Below are positions 42,256 to 51,705 of a stretch of DNA of 64,000 nucleotides, in pieces. The translations under genes were made by a program, and so were the position numbers. Position 1 is the first letter of the stretch, and the number at the start of each line of letters is the position of its first letter. This DNA comes from Cupriavidus sp. P-10 (GTDB lineage Bacteria > Pseudomonadota > Gammaproteobacteria > Burkholderiales > Burkholderiaceae), in contig NZ_AP025171.1 in the NCBI RefSeq assembly GCF_003402535.2, positions 2,604,001 to 2,668,000 of the forward strand, in the 5' to 3' direction. The notes under the pieces were generated by a model. That model was not told the DNA's origin. It saw only the letters and a list, made by a program, of their open reading frames with translations, and did no database searches.

Positions 42256-43500
42256 TCAGGCCTGCTTGCCGGCAGCAGCCGTTGCGCTGGCAGGTCCCGC
42301 CGTGGCAGATGCACGGGCGCCGGCCTCGACGGTCTTTACCGCCTGCCCGATCACCACGTTCTGCGTGCCTTCGACGATGACCTTGTCGCCCGCCTGCAAA
42401 CCCGAGGTCACCACCCAGCGGTCGCCGTGGGTCTGGCTCACGCCCAGCACTTGCTGCGCGACCTTGCCGTCGGCGCCCACCACCAGTGCGGTAGCCTCGC
42501 CCTTCGTGTTGCGGCTGACCGCCTGTTGCGGCACCAGGATCGCCTGCTCGTCCACGGCCATCGGCAGCACCGCCTTGACATACATGCCGGGCAACAGCAG
42601 GTGGTCGGGGTTCGGCACCACCGCGCGCAGCGTCACGCTGCCGGTGGTCTCGTCGACCGAGGCGCCGACGAACTCCAGCGTGCCGGTGCGCGCGTAGGCG
42701 CTGCCGTCTTCCAGCTGGATGTGCACCTCGGCCTTGCCGTCGACGGCTTTGAGCTTGCCCGCGTCGAACTGGCGGCGCAGCCTGAGCATCTGCGCGCTCG
42801 ACTGCGTGACATCGACGTAGATGGGGTCGAGCTGCTGGATCTTCGTCAGCGCGGTTTCCTGCTGCGCGGTCACCAGCGCGCCCGGCGTGGAGGCCGAGGT
42901 GCCGATGCGGCCCGAGATCGGCGCGGTGATACGCGTATAGCCCAGGTTGATGCGCGCGCTGCGCAGCGTCGCTTTTGCCGCGACCACGGCGGCCTCGGCC
43001 TTGCGCAGCGTCGCGACGGTGTCGTCGCCATCCTGCTTCGACACGGCGTCGAGCGCCACCAGGTTGCGGTAGCGCTCGGCCTTGGGGCGCGCGGCCAGCA
43101 CATCGGCCTCGGCCTGCGCCAGTTCGCCCTTCGCGGTGTCGTAGGCGGCCTGGTAGGTGGCCGGGTCGATCTCATACAGCGCCTGGCCGGCCTTTACGTC
43201 AGCGCCTTCGGTGAACAGCCGCCGCAGCAGGATGCCGCCGACCTGCGGGCGCACGTCGGAGGCCTGGTAGGCGCGGGTTCGGCCCGGCAGCGCGTTGTCG
43301 AGCACCAGGCGTTCGGTCTTGACGGTCACCACGCCGACTTCGGACTGCGGCCGGGGCGGCGCGGCGGGCTTCGAGCAGGCCGACAGGGCGAACGCGGCGG
43401 CGCATGCAATCGCCAGGACCAGCGCAGCACGGCGTGGCAGGGCGCGCGGGCCGCGCGATGTGGCGCCGGCGCTGGCGGCGAGGGGGCGGGATTGCGGCAT
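42256..43500 (-). CDS. RND efflux periplasmic adaptor (membrane fusion protein)
   Basis: A 414-residue AcrA-type adaptor. Lipobox ALSAC after a basic N-terminus, then VRPQVGGILLRRLFTEGADV (lipoyl half-motif), the coiled-coil ERYRNLVALDAVSKQDGDD, second lipoyl motif YTRITAPISGRIGTS and a beta-barrel region ending DKVIVEGTQNVVIGQAV. The start is 43500; another ATG at 43533 would add 11 residues. It begins the operon, divergent from the BaeSR-like genes. Confidence 0.94.
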   Translation of the reverse strand: MPQSRPLAASAGATSRGPRALPRRAALVLAIACAAAFALSACSKPAAPPRPQSEVGVVTVKTERLVLDNALPGRTRAYQASDVRPQVGGILLRRLFTEGADVKAGQALYEIDPATYQAAYDTAKGELAQAEADVLAARPKAERYRNLVALDAVSKQDGDDTVATLRKAEAAVVAAKATLRSARINLGYTRITAPISGRIGTSASTPGALVTAQQETALTKIQQLDPIYVDVTQSSAQMLRLRRQFDAGKLKAVDGKAEVHIQLEDGSAYARTGTLEFVGASVDETTGSVTLRAVVPNPDHLLLPGMYVKAVLPMAVDEQAILVPQQAVSRNTKGEATALVVGADGKVAQQVLGVSQTHGDRWVVTSGLQAGDKVIVEGTQNVVIGQAVKTVEAGARASATAGPASATAAAGKQA

Positions 43501-43692
43501 CTGGATCGTCTGGCTTTTTTGGGATGACGCCATCCTCGTCCAGCAATGTGCAGCAAATATGGAGATTGCGCAGGATCGGCGGAAAGGCCTTGATCTGGCC
43601 CCGCAGGCCGGGGTTAAGATGCTGCATCGTGCCCATTGCCGCATTGCCGCCATTGCTGCCATTGCCACAGCGCGGCCGCCCGCCCCCGCTCC

Positions 43693-45069
43693 ATGAAGAT
43701 CAGCATCACCGCCAAGCTCTTCGCCGCCATCCTGGCGGCGTGCATTACCGTGCTCGTCGTGCAGTCCACCGCCATGCGCGTGAGCTTCCAGCACGGCTTT
43801 GTCGACTACCTGGATGGCGAAGGCGTGGAGCGCATGGAGCAGGCCATGCCGCGCGTGGTGGCCGCCTATCGCGAGCACGGCAACTGGGACTTCCTGCGCA
43901 CCGATTTCCGCGCATGGTTCCGCCTGCTGGTGCCGCACCCGGACGCCGGCCCGCCGCCGGCGCCCACCACCGCCGACGAAACCGGCGTGATCCCGCGCAT
44001 CGGCCTGTTGGACGCCGCGCAGCGCCGCGTCGCCGGCAATCCCAATGTCGACACCGCCGCGATCCGGCGCCCGGTCATCGTCGATGGCCGGCTGGTGGGA
44101 TGGATCGGCATGGTGTCGTTCGAGCAGGTCATGTCCTCGCGCGAGACCGCGTTCCTGGGCGAGCAGCGCAAGGCCCTGTGGCTGATCGGGCTGGCTTCGG
44201 TGCTGGTCGCGATCGCGCTTACGCTGGTGGCGACACGCGCGCTGCTGCGCCGGCTGCGCGCCGTGGCGCAGGGCACGCATGCGCTGGCCGCGGGCAACTA
44301 CGCCTCGCGCATCGACCCGGGCGCGCCCGACGAACTCGGCACGCTGGCGCGCGACTTCAACCACATGGCGCAGGCGCTGGAGAACAACGAACGCACGCGC
44401 CGCGCCTTCATGGCCGACATTTCGCATGAGTTGCGCACGCCGCTTGCCGTGATCCGCGCCGAGGTCGAGGCCATCCAGGACGGCATCCGCCCGCCCACGC
44501 CGCAATCGCTGGATGCCATGCACCAGGAGGTCGGCCGGCTCGGCAAGCTGATCGACGACCTGCACGACCTGTCGCTGACCGATGTCGGCGCCTTTGCCTA
44601 CCGCCGCGCGCCGATCGACCTCGGCACGGTGCTGCGCGCGGCGGCAGACGGCATGCGCGCGCGCTTTGCCGCCGCCAGCCTGCGCCTGGAAGAAGAACCC
44701 GCGGCGCAGGCGCTGATCGTGCTGGGCGACGAGCGCCGGCTGCACCAGTTGTTCGCCAACCTGCTGGAGAACGCGCTGCGCTACACCGATGCCGGCGGCG
44801 TGGTGCGCGTGCATTGGACGCGCCAGGCCGACAACGTAGTGGTGCGGGTCGAGGACAGCGCCCCCGGCGTGCCCGCCGACAAGCGCAAACAACTGTTCGA
44901 GCGCTTCTACCGCGTCGAAGCGTCGCGCAACCGCGCCAGCGGCGGCAGCGGCCTGGGCCTGGCCATCTGCCGCAACATCGCCGAGGCGCACCAGGGCGCC
45001 ATCCGCGCTGACGCTTCGCCGCTGGGCGGGCTGCGCATCACCATCGAACTGCCGCTGGACGCAGCATGA
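43693..45069 (+). CDS. Sensor histidine kinase, BaeS-like
   Basis: A 458-residue kinase. First helix 5-25, periplasmic loop about 26-160 (with a proline-rich [15 protein letters not shown] segment), second helix 162-182, HAMP (to about 235), then the dimerisation/phosphoacceptor box [12 protein letters not shown] with H245. The ATP domain has [20 protein letters not shown] and [20 protein letters not shown] at 43693 is the normal start. Its stop overlaps the response regulator ATG, and it faces the RND operon it probably controls in response to envelope or chemical stress. Confidence 0.94.
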   Translation: MKISITAKLFAAILAACITVLVVQSTAMRVSFQHGFVDYLDGEGVERMEQAMPRVVAAYREHGNWDFLRTDFRAWFRLLVPHPDAGPPPAPTTADETGVIPRIGLLDAAQRRVAGNPNVDTAAIRRPVIVDGRLVGWIGMVSFEQVMSSRETAFLGEQRKALWLIGLASVLVAIALTLVATRALLRRLRAVAQGTHALAAGNYASRIDPGAPDELGTLARDFNHMAQALENNERTRRAFMADISHELRTPLAVIRAEVEAIQDGIRPPTPQSLDAMHQEVGRLGKLIDDLHDLSLTDVGAFAYRRAPIDLGTVLRAAADGMRARFAAASLRLEEEPAAQALIVLGDERRLHQLFANLLENALRYTDAGGVVRVHWTRQADNVVVRVEDSAPGVPADKRKQLFERFYRVEASRNRASGGSGLGLAICRNIAEAHQGAIRADASPLGGLRITIELPLDAA

Positions 45070-45758
45070 CCGAAGACAACCAGGCCAGACCACCTGGCCA
45101 CATCCTGATCGTCGAAGACGAACCGCGGCTCGCCGCCGTGCTTGGCGACTACCTGCGCGCGGCCGGCTACACCCACCACTGGGTCGCCGACGGCGATGGG
45201 GCGCTGCCGGCCTGGCGCGCGCAGCGGCCCGACCTGGTGCTGCTCGACCTGATGCTGCCGGGCCGCGACGGCATCGACATCTGCCGGGCGTTGCGAGCGG
45301 AGAGCGCGGTGCCGGTGATCATGGTCACCGCGCGCGTCGAGGAGATCGACCGGCTGCTCGGGCTTGAAGTCGGCGCTGACGACTACATCTGCAAGCCGTT
45401 CAGTCCGCGCGAGGTCGTTGCACGCGTGGGCGCGGTGCTGCGCCGCCATCGCCTGGTGCCCGGCACACAAGCCGCCGGCCCGTTGCAGCTGGACGAGGCG
45501 GCAGGCCGCGCCAGCGTGAACGGCGGGGTGCTGGACCTGACGCCGGTGGAATTCCGGCTGCTGCGGATGCTGTACCGCGCGCAAGGACGCGTGTTTTCGC
45601 GCGACCAGCTGCTCGACGGGCTGTATGACGACCACCGCGTGGTGGCCGACCGTACCGTTGACAGCCACGTCAAGAACCTGCGCCGCAAGCTGGCCGACGC
45701 GGGCGGCGAGGACTGGATCAAGTCGATCTACGGGGTGGGATACCGCATGGAGTTGTAG
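45066..45758 (+). CDS. Response regulator, BaeR-like (OmpR family)
   Basis: A 230-residue regulator. Receiver domain with phospho-Asp D61 in [13 protein letters not shown], acidic pair EDE near 17-19 and the conserved Lys in [13 protein letters not shown] winged-helix OmpR domain follows ([20 protein letters not shown] then [14 protein letters not shown]). ATGA overlap with the kinase gene. With the kinase it probably activates the divergent RND pump. Confidence 0.94.
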   Translation: MTEDNQARPPGHILIVEDEPRLAAVLGDYLRAAGYTHHWVADGDGALPAWRAQRPDLVLLDLMLPGRDGIDICRALRAESAVPVIMVTARVEEIDRLLGLEVGADDYICKPFSPREVVARVGAVLRRHRLVPGTQAAGPLQLDEAAGRASVNGGVLDLTPVEFRLLRMLYRAQGRVFSRDQLLDGLYDDHRVVADRTVDSHVKNLRRKLADAGGEDWIKSIYGVGYRMEL

Positions 45759-45908
45759 TGGACCGGGCTGTGGCGGGCATGCCAATACCTCAGCACTGAA
45801 ATGCCAATCCGCGACAGTCTTCTTCGGTTCACCTGCCGATAATCGTCTCCAGCACTGCCGTTCCAAACCGGCCTGGCAGCGCCTCACAAAAGCGCGACGG
45901 AGACTTCC

Positions 45909-46115
45909 ATGACGACAACAACCCCTGGCGCAGCCCTGCGCACGCTTCGCGAACGCGTGGTTCGCGATCACTTTGCCGACGAGATCCGGAGGATCTACTA
46001 CGACAGCCTGACCATGATGCAGCAGCTGCTGGCCGGCTTGCCAGCCGGGCAGAAGGCGCAGGCCATTGCCGGCCTGCTGCAGGACAAGGCGGCGGACGTA
46101 GCCGCCGCGGCGTAA
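45909..46115 (+). CDS. Small hypothetical protein (68 residues)
   Basis: MTTTTPGAALRTLRERVVRD opens a largely helical, mostly charged protein with an alanine-rich end. GGAG lies 6 bases before the ATG. It has no recognised family. Its TAA abuts the break of a truncated Crp-type gene on the other strand, so it may be the right-hand part of a rearranged region. Confidence 0.5.
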   Translation: MTTTTPGAALRTLRERVVRDHFADEIRRIYYDSLTMMQQLLAGLPAGQKAQAIAGLLQDKAADVAAAA

Positions 46116-46473
46116 TTCCGCGGTGGTCGACGATGGCGTGGAACGCCTGCGCGGGGACCATCAGCACCTCGCAATCGACCACCGCACGCGCGTCATAGAC
46201 ACGGGGCGCATCCATGACCAGCCAGACCTCGCCGAACCATTGCCCGGGCTCCAGCACACTGAGCACGGCCTCGCGGCCGTTGGCCGCCGTGACGCTGAAG
46301 CGCATCCGCCCACGCTCCACGCAGAACAGCGCCTCCGGCGACGAGCCATATGTGAACAGCACTTCGTTCTTCGCCAGGCGCCGGCGCATGACTCGGGCGC
46401 GCAACGCCGCCTCCAGTTCGGGAGACAGCAGTTCCGGACCCGGATCGCGGCCGGCTTGCGCTAAGCCTGGCAT
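46116..46473 (-). pseudogene. Crp/Fnr-type gene, N-terminal fragment
   Basis: The cyclic-nucleotide-binding beta-roll is recognisable: VMRRRLAKNEVLFTYGSSPE, LFCVERGRMRFSVTAANGRE and LEPGQWFGEVWLVMDAPRVY, with VVDCEVLMVPAQAFHAIVDH leading towards the dimer helix. After FHAIVDHR the family pattern ends at about 46119. The frame stays open but runs antisense through the small gene at 45909-46115, giving a non-family arginine-rich tail with no HTH. The DNA-binding half is lost, so a regulator role is unlikely. Confidence 0.75.
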
Positions 46474-46479
46474 GGGTGG

Positions 46480-47451
46480 TCAGTCCAGTGTGATGTTGGC
46501 CTCTCGGGCCACACCCTTCCAGACCTCGATCTCGCGCACGTTGATGGCAGCCTGCTCTGCGCCACCGAGATAGTCGGGCGTGATGCCCCAGTCGGTCATC
46601 CTTGCCTTGACGGTGGGGTCCTGCAGCGTATCTTTCAGCGCCGTCGCGATCTTGTCGACGATCGGCTTCGGCAGGCCTGCTGGCGCGTACATCGCCCAGC
46701 CCGTCCATTGGTCGAAGTCGACGCCCTGCTCCTTGTACGTGGCAACGTTCGGGAAGTTGGAAGTCCGCCGGGTGCACATCGCCAGCGGCTTGATCTTGCC
46801 TGTCTTCACCGCGGTCGTGCCGGACCCGATATCGAGCCAGCCAACCTTGATCACATCGCCCATCATGGCCGTCATGACTGCGGCACCGCCCTTGAACGGA
46901 ATATGGTCAAGCTTGATGCCCGTTTTCTGCGCCAGTACTTCAGCGCAGAAGTGCCCCGTCGAGCCCGGGCCCCAGGTGCCGAACTGGATAGGCTTCTGGC
47001 TGCGCCTGGCGAGTTCGACGAACTCCTTGAGATTGTTGGCAGGCAGGTCTGCATTGGCGACCAGAATGATCGGCGAGGTGCCGACCCTTGCCAGCGTCGT
47101 CAGGCCCTTGACCGGATCGTAGGGCAACTGGCGATAAACCGCCGGCGCCAGCGTGGTCGTGGTCATCGTGCCCAGGGCGATCGTGTAGCCATCGGGCCTG
47201 GAATGCGCCAGTTGACCGATCGCAATCGTGCCAGCCGCGCCGGCGACGTTCTCCACGACGAACGGCTGCCTGAGGCGCTTGCTCAGATGACCGCCCAGCA
47301 AACGGCCAAAGGCATCCGCGCCGCCCCCAGGGGCAGAGGGCACGATCAGCTTGACCGGGCGGCTGGGGTAGTCGACCGGGGGCTGGGCCAGGGCGACGGT
47401 TGGGACCGACAGGCAGATCGCCACGACACCGCTGAGGAGGGAATGCTTCAT
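46480..47451 (-). CDS. Bug/TctC-type substrate-binding protein (tandem copy 2)
   Basis: A 323-residue receptor, signal peptide MKHSLLSGVVAICLSVPTVA, mature near QPPVDYPSRPVKLIVPSAPG. Shared with the protein at 48117-49085 are the strings YDPVK, ARVGTSPIILVA, GSTGHFCAEVLAQKTGIKLD (then HIPFKG) and KEQGVDFDQWTGWAM, so the two are recent duplicates, still diverging in the N-terminal lobe and C-terminus. GGAGAC precedes the ATG. It is last of the Bug-cupin-Bug group. Near-identical ligand segments suggest the same or a very similar substrate. Confidence 0.94.
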   Translation of the reverse strand: MKHSLLSGVVAICLSVPTVALAQPPVDYPSRPVKLIVPSAPGGGADAFGRLLGGHLSKRLRQPFVVENVAGAAGTIAIGQLAHSRPDGYTIALGTMTTTTLAPAVYRQLPYDPVKGLTTLARVGTSPIILVANADLPANNLKEFVELARRSQKPIQFGTWGPGSTGHFCAEVLAQKTGIKLDHIPFKGGAAVMTAMMGDVIKVGWLDIGSGTTAVKTGKIKPLAMCTRRTSNFPNVATYKEQGVDFDQWTGWAMYAPAGLPKPIVDKIATALKDTLQDPTVKARMTDWGITPDYLGGAEQAAINVREIEVWKGVAREANITLD

Positions 47452-47575
47452 CACTGTTGTCTCCGGAGTTTCTTGTTGTGGCCACGTTGATGCATGGATG
47501 AGCATGGACACCGCTTCATCGATGCCTGCTGTTCGGGGCAGCCGGCCTGTGCAGCCCGCCGGCGCCTGCTCCGCC

Positions 47576-48082
47576 TCAGCCCACGGAGAACTCCGCGCCG
47601 CCTTTCGGGCGGATATAGCGCGGGACGGGAATCCCGGCCTTGCGCGCTGCGGCGAGGAGGCCTTCTTCAATGGCGCCGGCATCGCGCACCTGCTGGAATT
47701 CGTCTTCCGAGAATATGATGTTGGCGCCGTACACGACCATGAAGCCTTCGGCTGGCTCCGTAGCATCCGCCGGCACGGAGAACGTATGCACCGAGCCGCC
47801 GGGCTCATACAGGTAGCTGCCCGCGGTTTGCGGATCCTCGGGATATTCGACGTAGTTCCACTGCCCTTTGGTCGTGAAGAAGTGCACGGTACCGGTGTGG
47901 AAATGCGGCGGGAGCGTCGTGCCCGGCTCGAACTTCCCGTACAGCACCCAGACGCCGTTTTCCCGATCGAGGAACAGCGGGATGATGGTAGAGCCCGGCT
48001 CGGATCCGGGGAACTCGCGCGATTCATGAATGTTGACCGTCAGCAGCCGGTCCTGGTGCGTGACAACCTTTGGCAATGGCAT
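47576..48082 (-). CDS. Cupin dioxygenase-like protein (2,4'-dihydroxyacetophenone dioxygenase family)
   Basis: A 168-residue single-domain cupin with ATG at 48082. The metal motif PPHFHTGTVHFFTTKGQWNY gives H60, H62 and possibly E79, with H99 in GGSVHTF. This pattern and length suit the 2,4'-dihydroxyacetophenone dioxygenase/acetylacetone-cleaving group, which use Fe(II) to split a C-C bond next to a carbonyl. It lies between two duplicated Bug receptors, both on the same strand, and inside a LacI regulon with an SDR, MDR and VOC. The actual substrate is not known. Confidence 0.78.
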   Translation of the reverse strand: MPLPKVVTHQDRLLTVNIHESREFPGSEPGSTIIPLFLDRENGVWVLYGKFEPGTTLPPHFHTGTVHFFTTKGQWNYVEYPEDPQTAGSYLYEPGGSVHTFSVPADATEPAEGFMVVYGANIIFSEDEFQQVRDAGAIEEGLLAAARKAGIPVPRYIRPKGGAEFSVG

Positions 48083-48116
48083 TGCTATCTCCAAGAACGT
48101 GGGATATGGGGAATGT

Positions 48117-49085
48117 TTAGTCCAGCTTGATATTGGCTTCGCGCGCGACGCGCTTCCACACCTCGATGTCGCGCGCATTGATCGCGGCCTGTTCGCTTCC
48201 GGGAACATAGTCCGGCGTGATGCCGAGGTCGGCCATCTTGCTCGTCACCGCCGGATCCTTGAGCGCGTCCTGCACTGCAGCCGCAAGCTTTTCCGTGACC
48301 GGCTTTGGCAGGCCCGCCGGCGCGAACATGGCCCATCCCGTCCATTGGTCGAAATCGACCCCCTGCTCCTTGTAAGTCGGAACATTGGGAAAGTTCGCCG
48401 TGCGACGCGTGCACATGGCCAGCGCCTTGATCTTGCCGGTCTTGACCGCCGACGTGCCGCTGCCGATATCCAGCCAGCCCAGCTTCACCACGCCTCCCAG
48501 CATGGCAGTCACCACGGGCGACGTGCCCTTGAACGGGATGTGGTCCAGCTTGATTCCGGTCTTCTGCGCCAGCACCTCCGCGCAGAAGTGACCGGTGGAG
48601 CCAGCCCCCCAGGTGCCGAACTGCAGCGGCGAAGCACTCTTCTTTGCCAGGGCCACGAGTTCCTTCAGGTTGTTGGCGGGGAAGTCCTTGGTGGCAACCA
48701 GGATGATCGGTGACGTTCCCACGCGGGCGATGGTCGTCAGGTCCTTGACCGGGTCGTATGGCAGCGCCTGGTAGACGGCCGGCGCCAGCGTGGTGGTCGT
48801 CATCGTGCCAAGGCCGATCGTGTAGCCATCCGGCGTGGCACGCGCGAGCTGCCCGATCGCGATGGTGCCGGCCGCGCCGGCATTGTTCTCGACGACCAGC
48901 GGCTGCTTCAGGCGCCGGCCGAGCTGGTCCGCGAGGATCCTGGCGAACACGTCGCCGCCACCGCCCGGTGCGGTCGGGACAATCAGGCGGATCGGCCGGG
49001 TCGGATAGCTGGCTTCGCCCTGCGCCTGCGCGCCAAATGACAGCGCGGCGGCGGCGAGGAAAGCGAGGGCGGCGTACTTCTTCAT
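48117..49085 (-). CDS. Bug/TctC-type substrate-binding protein (tandem copy 1)
   Basis: A 322-residue receptor with signal peptide MKKYAALAFLAAAALSFGAQ and mature GEASYPTRPIRLIVPTAPGG. Hallmarks: GGDVFARILADQLGRRLKQP, VVENNAGAAGTIAIG and DGYTIGLGTMTTTTLAP. It is close to the copy at 46480-47451 (see that entry). It is the first gene of the Bug-cupin-Bug operon, and a LacI-type operator lies 83 bases upstream of its start. Confidence 0.95.
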   Translation of the reverse strand: MKKYAALAFLAAAALSFGAQAQGEASYPTRPIRLIVPTAPGGGGDVFARILADQLGRRLKQPLVVENNAGAAGTIAIGQLARATPDGYTIGLGTMTTTTLAPAVYQALPYDPVKDLTTIARVGTSPIILVATKDFPANNLKELVALAKKSASPLQFGTWGAGSTGHFCAEVLAQKTGIKLDHIPFKGTSPVVTAMLGGVVKLGWLDIGSGTSAVKTGKIKALAMCTRRTANFPNVPTYKEQGVDFDQWTGWAMFAPAGLPKPVTEKLAAAVQDALKDPAVTSKMADLGITPDYVPGSEQAAINARDIEVWKRVAREANIKLD

Positions 49086-49167
49086 CTTTGTCTCCAGCTT
49101 CTGTGTTTCACGCGTTGATGGCGCCGTGTTCCGTTGCCGTTCAACGTGGCATCTCATGGAACATGGT

Positions 49168-49177
49168 GAAACGTTTC
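49168..49177. promoter_or_regulatory. LacI operator GAAACGTTTC upstream of Bug-cupin-Bug
   Basis: Perfect 10-base palindrome in front of the operon on the minus strand; one of five related sites between 49.1 and 52.5 kb. Confidence 0.65.
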
Positions 49178-49269
49178 CACAAATTGTGCGACGGTGCCCG
49201 CTCGAATCAAATGGTGGTAAACCCGTGAGAGTCTTGCGAGGTTTTGCTGGCGCCAGCGGCGCGGATGTC

Positions 49270-50247
49270 TTATGCGTCCTGCGTCAGGACGATCTTTCCA
49301 AAATGCGTATTCCTGCGCATCAGCTCGCAGGCTTCCGCGACACGCTCCAGCGGCAACCTGGCATCGATGGGCAGGCGAAGCTGTCCTTGCCGGAGCGCCG
49401 GCCAGAAATCTCGCTGCACCCGTTCCGCAATGACGCCGAACTCCTCGACGGTACGCGTCCGGAAGGTCATGCCGAGGTACCGGATCTGCCGCAATGAATG
49501 GAGGTCGAAGTCGAATTCACCGCTCTCCCCCGCCATCCGGCCGATATTGACGATGCGGCCGCCAATCTTCACTGCGCGCATGCTGTCGTTGATATAAGGG
49601 CCGGCCAGGAAATCGACCAGCAGGTCCACGCCGCGGCCACCGGTGTGTTCCAGCACGGCGTCCAGCCAGTGCGGATCGTTGCTGTCGAGCGCGATGTCGG
49701 CGCCGAACTCCGCCAGGCGCGCCCGGCGGTCGGGCTTGGTCGAGGTGCCGATGACCACGCTGGCGCCGAAGTGCTTTGCCACCTGCAGCGCCATCAGGCC
49801 AACGCCGGAAGACGCACCGAGCACCATTACGCTTTGCCCGGTTTCAAGCCCGGCCAGATGCCGCATCGCCGTATGGGTGGTGCGCAGCGCGACGGACAGG
49901 CAGGCGCCGGTCTCGTAATCCATCTCCGGGTCAGGAAACGGAAAGGCGCGCCGCCAATCGGTGACGGCATACTCCGCAAAGCCGCCGAGGCCCGAGCACA
50001 TCACCTTGTCGCCAACCTTGTACACCGTGACCTCCGCGCCGACCGCGACGACATCCCCGGACCACTCCAGGCCCAGCGGCGTGCCGGTCCCGCCAGCCGC
50101 CCCATGTGCTTTCCCGTCGACCAGCGACAGATCGGCGCGATTCAGGGAACTGGCCCGGACCTTCACGAGGATCTCGGTGGCCTTGGGTCGAGGGATCTCC
50201 AGCTCTGCAAAAACAAGTCCCGTCTCACCGCGAATCGCAGCTTTCAT
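49270..50247 (-). CDS. Zinc-free MDR family oxidoreductase (quinone-oxidoreductase type)
   Basis: A 325-residue medium-chain dehydrogenase/reductase. Start MKAAIRGETGLVFAELEIPR. The Rossmann loop MVLGASSGVGLMALQVAKHF (AxxGxG) binds NADPH, and a GTSTKPDRRARLAEFGADIA segment follows. The zinc-ligand cysteines of alcohol dehydrogenases are missing, so this belongs with quinone/enone reductases such as QorA. It is alone behind a LacI-type operator and likely reduces a quinone or enone in the same regulon. Confidence 0.9.
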   Translation of the reverse strand: MKAAIRGETGLVFAELEIPRPKATEILVKVRASSLNRADLSLVDGKAHGAAGGTGTPLGLEWSGDVVAVGAEVTVYKVGDKVMCSGLGGFAEYAVTDWRRAFPFPDPEMDYETGACLSVALRTTHTAMRHLAGLETGQSVMVLGASSGVGLMALQVAKHFGASVVIGTSTKPDRRARLAEFGADIALDSNDPHWLDAVLEHTGGRGVDLLVDFLAGPYINDSMRAVKIGGRIVNIGRMAGESGEFDFDLHSLRQIRYLGMTFRTRTVEEFGVIAERVQRDFWPALRQGQLRLPIDARLPLERVAEACELMRRNTHFGKIVLTQDA

Positions 50248-50327
50248 TGCGCGTATCTCCTGTCGAATAATTCTGGGTACGTGTGCACCGCATCACTGCC
50301 GCGGTCACGTGGGGCGCATTCATTGTA

Positions 50328-50338
50328 GAAACGTTTTC
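50328..50338. promoter_or_regulatory. LacI operator GAAACGTTTTC upstream of the MDR gene
   Basis: An 11-base near-palindrome about 81 bases before the MDR start on the minus strand. The 50.25-50.42 kb gap also holds the 3' end of lacI. Confidence 0.6.
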
Positions 50339-50423
50339 GCATTTTACGCAAGAACTGCCGGACAAAAAAATGCCGCCTCGAACAGGGGCGGCATCGGTGA
50401 TCAGGGAAGCGCTTGTGGCGCGG

Positions 50424-51455
50424 CTACGCGGTGGCTTTCTTGCGCGCCGTAGCGGGACCGCATGACTCGCGGAGCACGAGTTGCGTGGTGATGACAATGG
50501 TTTCGGGCTCGACGTCTGCGCCGCGCTCCAGTTGCTTGAGCATGAGCTGGGCGAGCACTGTACCGACGATCTCAAGATCCCATGTCAGCGATGTGATGGA
50601 TGGGCTGAACAGTTGCGACAGGTCGGTATCGCCGATGCTGATGACGCTGACATCGCCGGGAGCCGTGCGGCCGGTATGCCGCATCGCTTGCAACACCCCG
50701 GCCAGGATGCGCGTACCAAGACACATGAACGCCGTGGGCGCTTCAGACCCCGACAGCAGCGACAGTGCTTCGGTGAACGCGAAGTCCATTGCTGATTTCT
50801 CGCAGCGGATCAGCTTGGGCACCGGCTTGAGACCCTCCTCCTTGTACGCCTCCTTGAATCCGGCGATACGTTCCCGCCCCGGGCGCAGGACGCTGCCCGG
50901 GGTCAGCAGCGCAATGCGCGTGTGGCCCAGGTTGAGCAGGTAACGGGTAGCCTGCAGCGCGCCGTTGTAGTGGTCGACATAGACGCCGGTGCCGGTCGGA
51001 CCGAAATCGCGGTCAAGCGCGATGACCGGCATCTCCTGCGAGAGTTGCTCCAGCAGCCTTGGGTTCTCCGTCTCGCAGGGGCCGAGGATCAGGCCGTCCA
51101 CGCGCCGGCGGCGGAACAGGTCGATCAGGTTCTTCTCGCGCTTGCCATCGTTATGCGTGCTGGCGATCAGCAACGCATATCCGGCGGCCTGCAGCGCGGC
51201 CTCCACGGAGGTGATGATCCTGGCGTACAGCGGGTTGGACAGATCCGAAACGATCAGGCCGATGGCTCCGGACGAGCGCGTACGCATGCTCTGTGCGATC
51301 GCGTCGGGCTCGTACCCCAGCCGCCTGGCCGCCTTGGAAACGGCGGCAATCGCCGCTTCGCTGACGCGACCGGCACGATTGAGCGCACGGGACGCCGTGC
51401 CAATCGAGACGCCGGCCTCCTTGGCAACTTCCCGGATCGTGATGCGTGGCTTCAT
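50424..51455 (-). CDS. LacI family regulator of the Bug-cupin/MDR/VOC/SDR regulon
   Basis: A 343-residue LacI/GalR regulator. HTH MKPRITIREVAKEAGVSIGT, hinge helix AVSKAARRLGYEPDAIAQSM and a core with SGAIGLIVSDLSNPLYARII. The start is 51455; the open frame continues upstream but the standard N-terminus is clear. A half-conserved operator GTGAAACGTTGA overlaps the sequence just in front of the ATG, so autoregulation is likely. Related sites in front of four other units in the neighbourhood suggest that it controls them all. Confidence 0.94.
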   Translation of the reverse strand: MKPRITIREVAKEAGVSIGTASRALNRAGRVSEAAIAAVSKAARRLGYEPDAIAQSMRTRSSGAIGLIVSDLSNPLYARIITSVEAALQAAGYALLIASTHNDGKREKNLIDLFRRRRVDGLILGPCETENPRLLEQLSQEMPVIALDRDFGPTGTGVYVDHYNGALQATRYLLNLGHTRIALLTPGSVLRPGRERIAGFKEAYKEEGLKPVPKLIRCEKSAMDFAFTEALSLLSGSEAPTAFMCLGTRILAGVLQAMRHTGRTAPGDVSVISIGDTDLSQLFSPSITSLTWDLEIVGTVLAQLMLKQLERGADVEPETIVITTQLVLRESCGPATARKKATA

Positions 51456-51467
51456 CAACGTTTCACG
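51456..51467. promoter_or_regulatory. Operator-like site at the lacI start
   Basis: On the minus strand it reads GTGAAACGTTGA, ending immediately before the lacI ATG. Weaker match than the others. Confidence 0.45.
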
Positions 51468-51705
51468 CCAGGTTGAGCCGCCACGGGCTTCGCACAAGAC
51501 TGCAACATCAACTCCCTCCCCTGTTCTTTTACCGCCGGCCGCCACGGCAGGCGCGGCGATCCGGCGGCGAGTTATGCGTCATTTCCCGGATGCCAAGCAT
51601 TCTAGCTCACCGGATGACGCGGACTCCCCGGGGTCCGCGGCCGGCACGGCGGCCGGCGGGGATTGCGGGCGATGGCAGCCGGAAAGGCCTGCCTGCCGCG
51701 CCTCG

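Noticed and set aside
39684..42380. 898-codon plus-strand open frame
   Set aside because: Antisense to the RND pump; charged low-complexity translation with no domains.
43501..45093. Upstream extension of the adaptor gene frame through the kinase and regulator genes
   Set aside because: The adaptor has a clear lipoprotein signal starting at 43500; the extension is antisense to baeSR-like genes.
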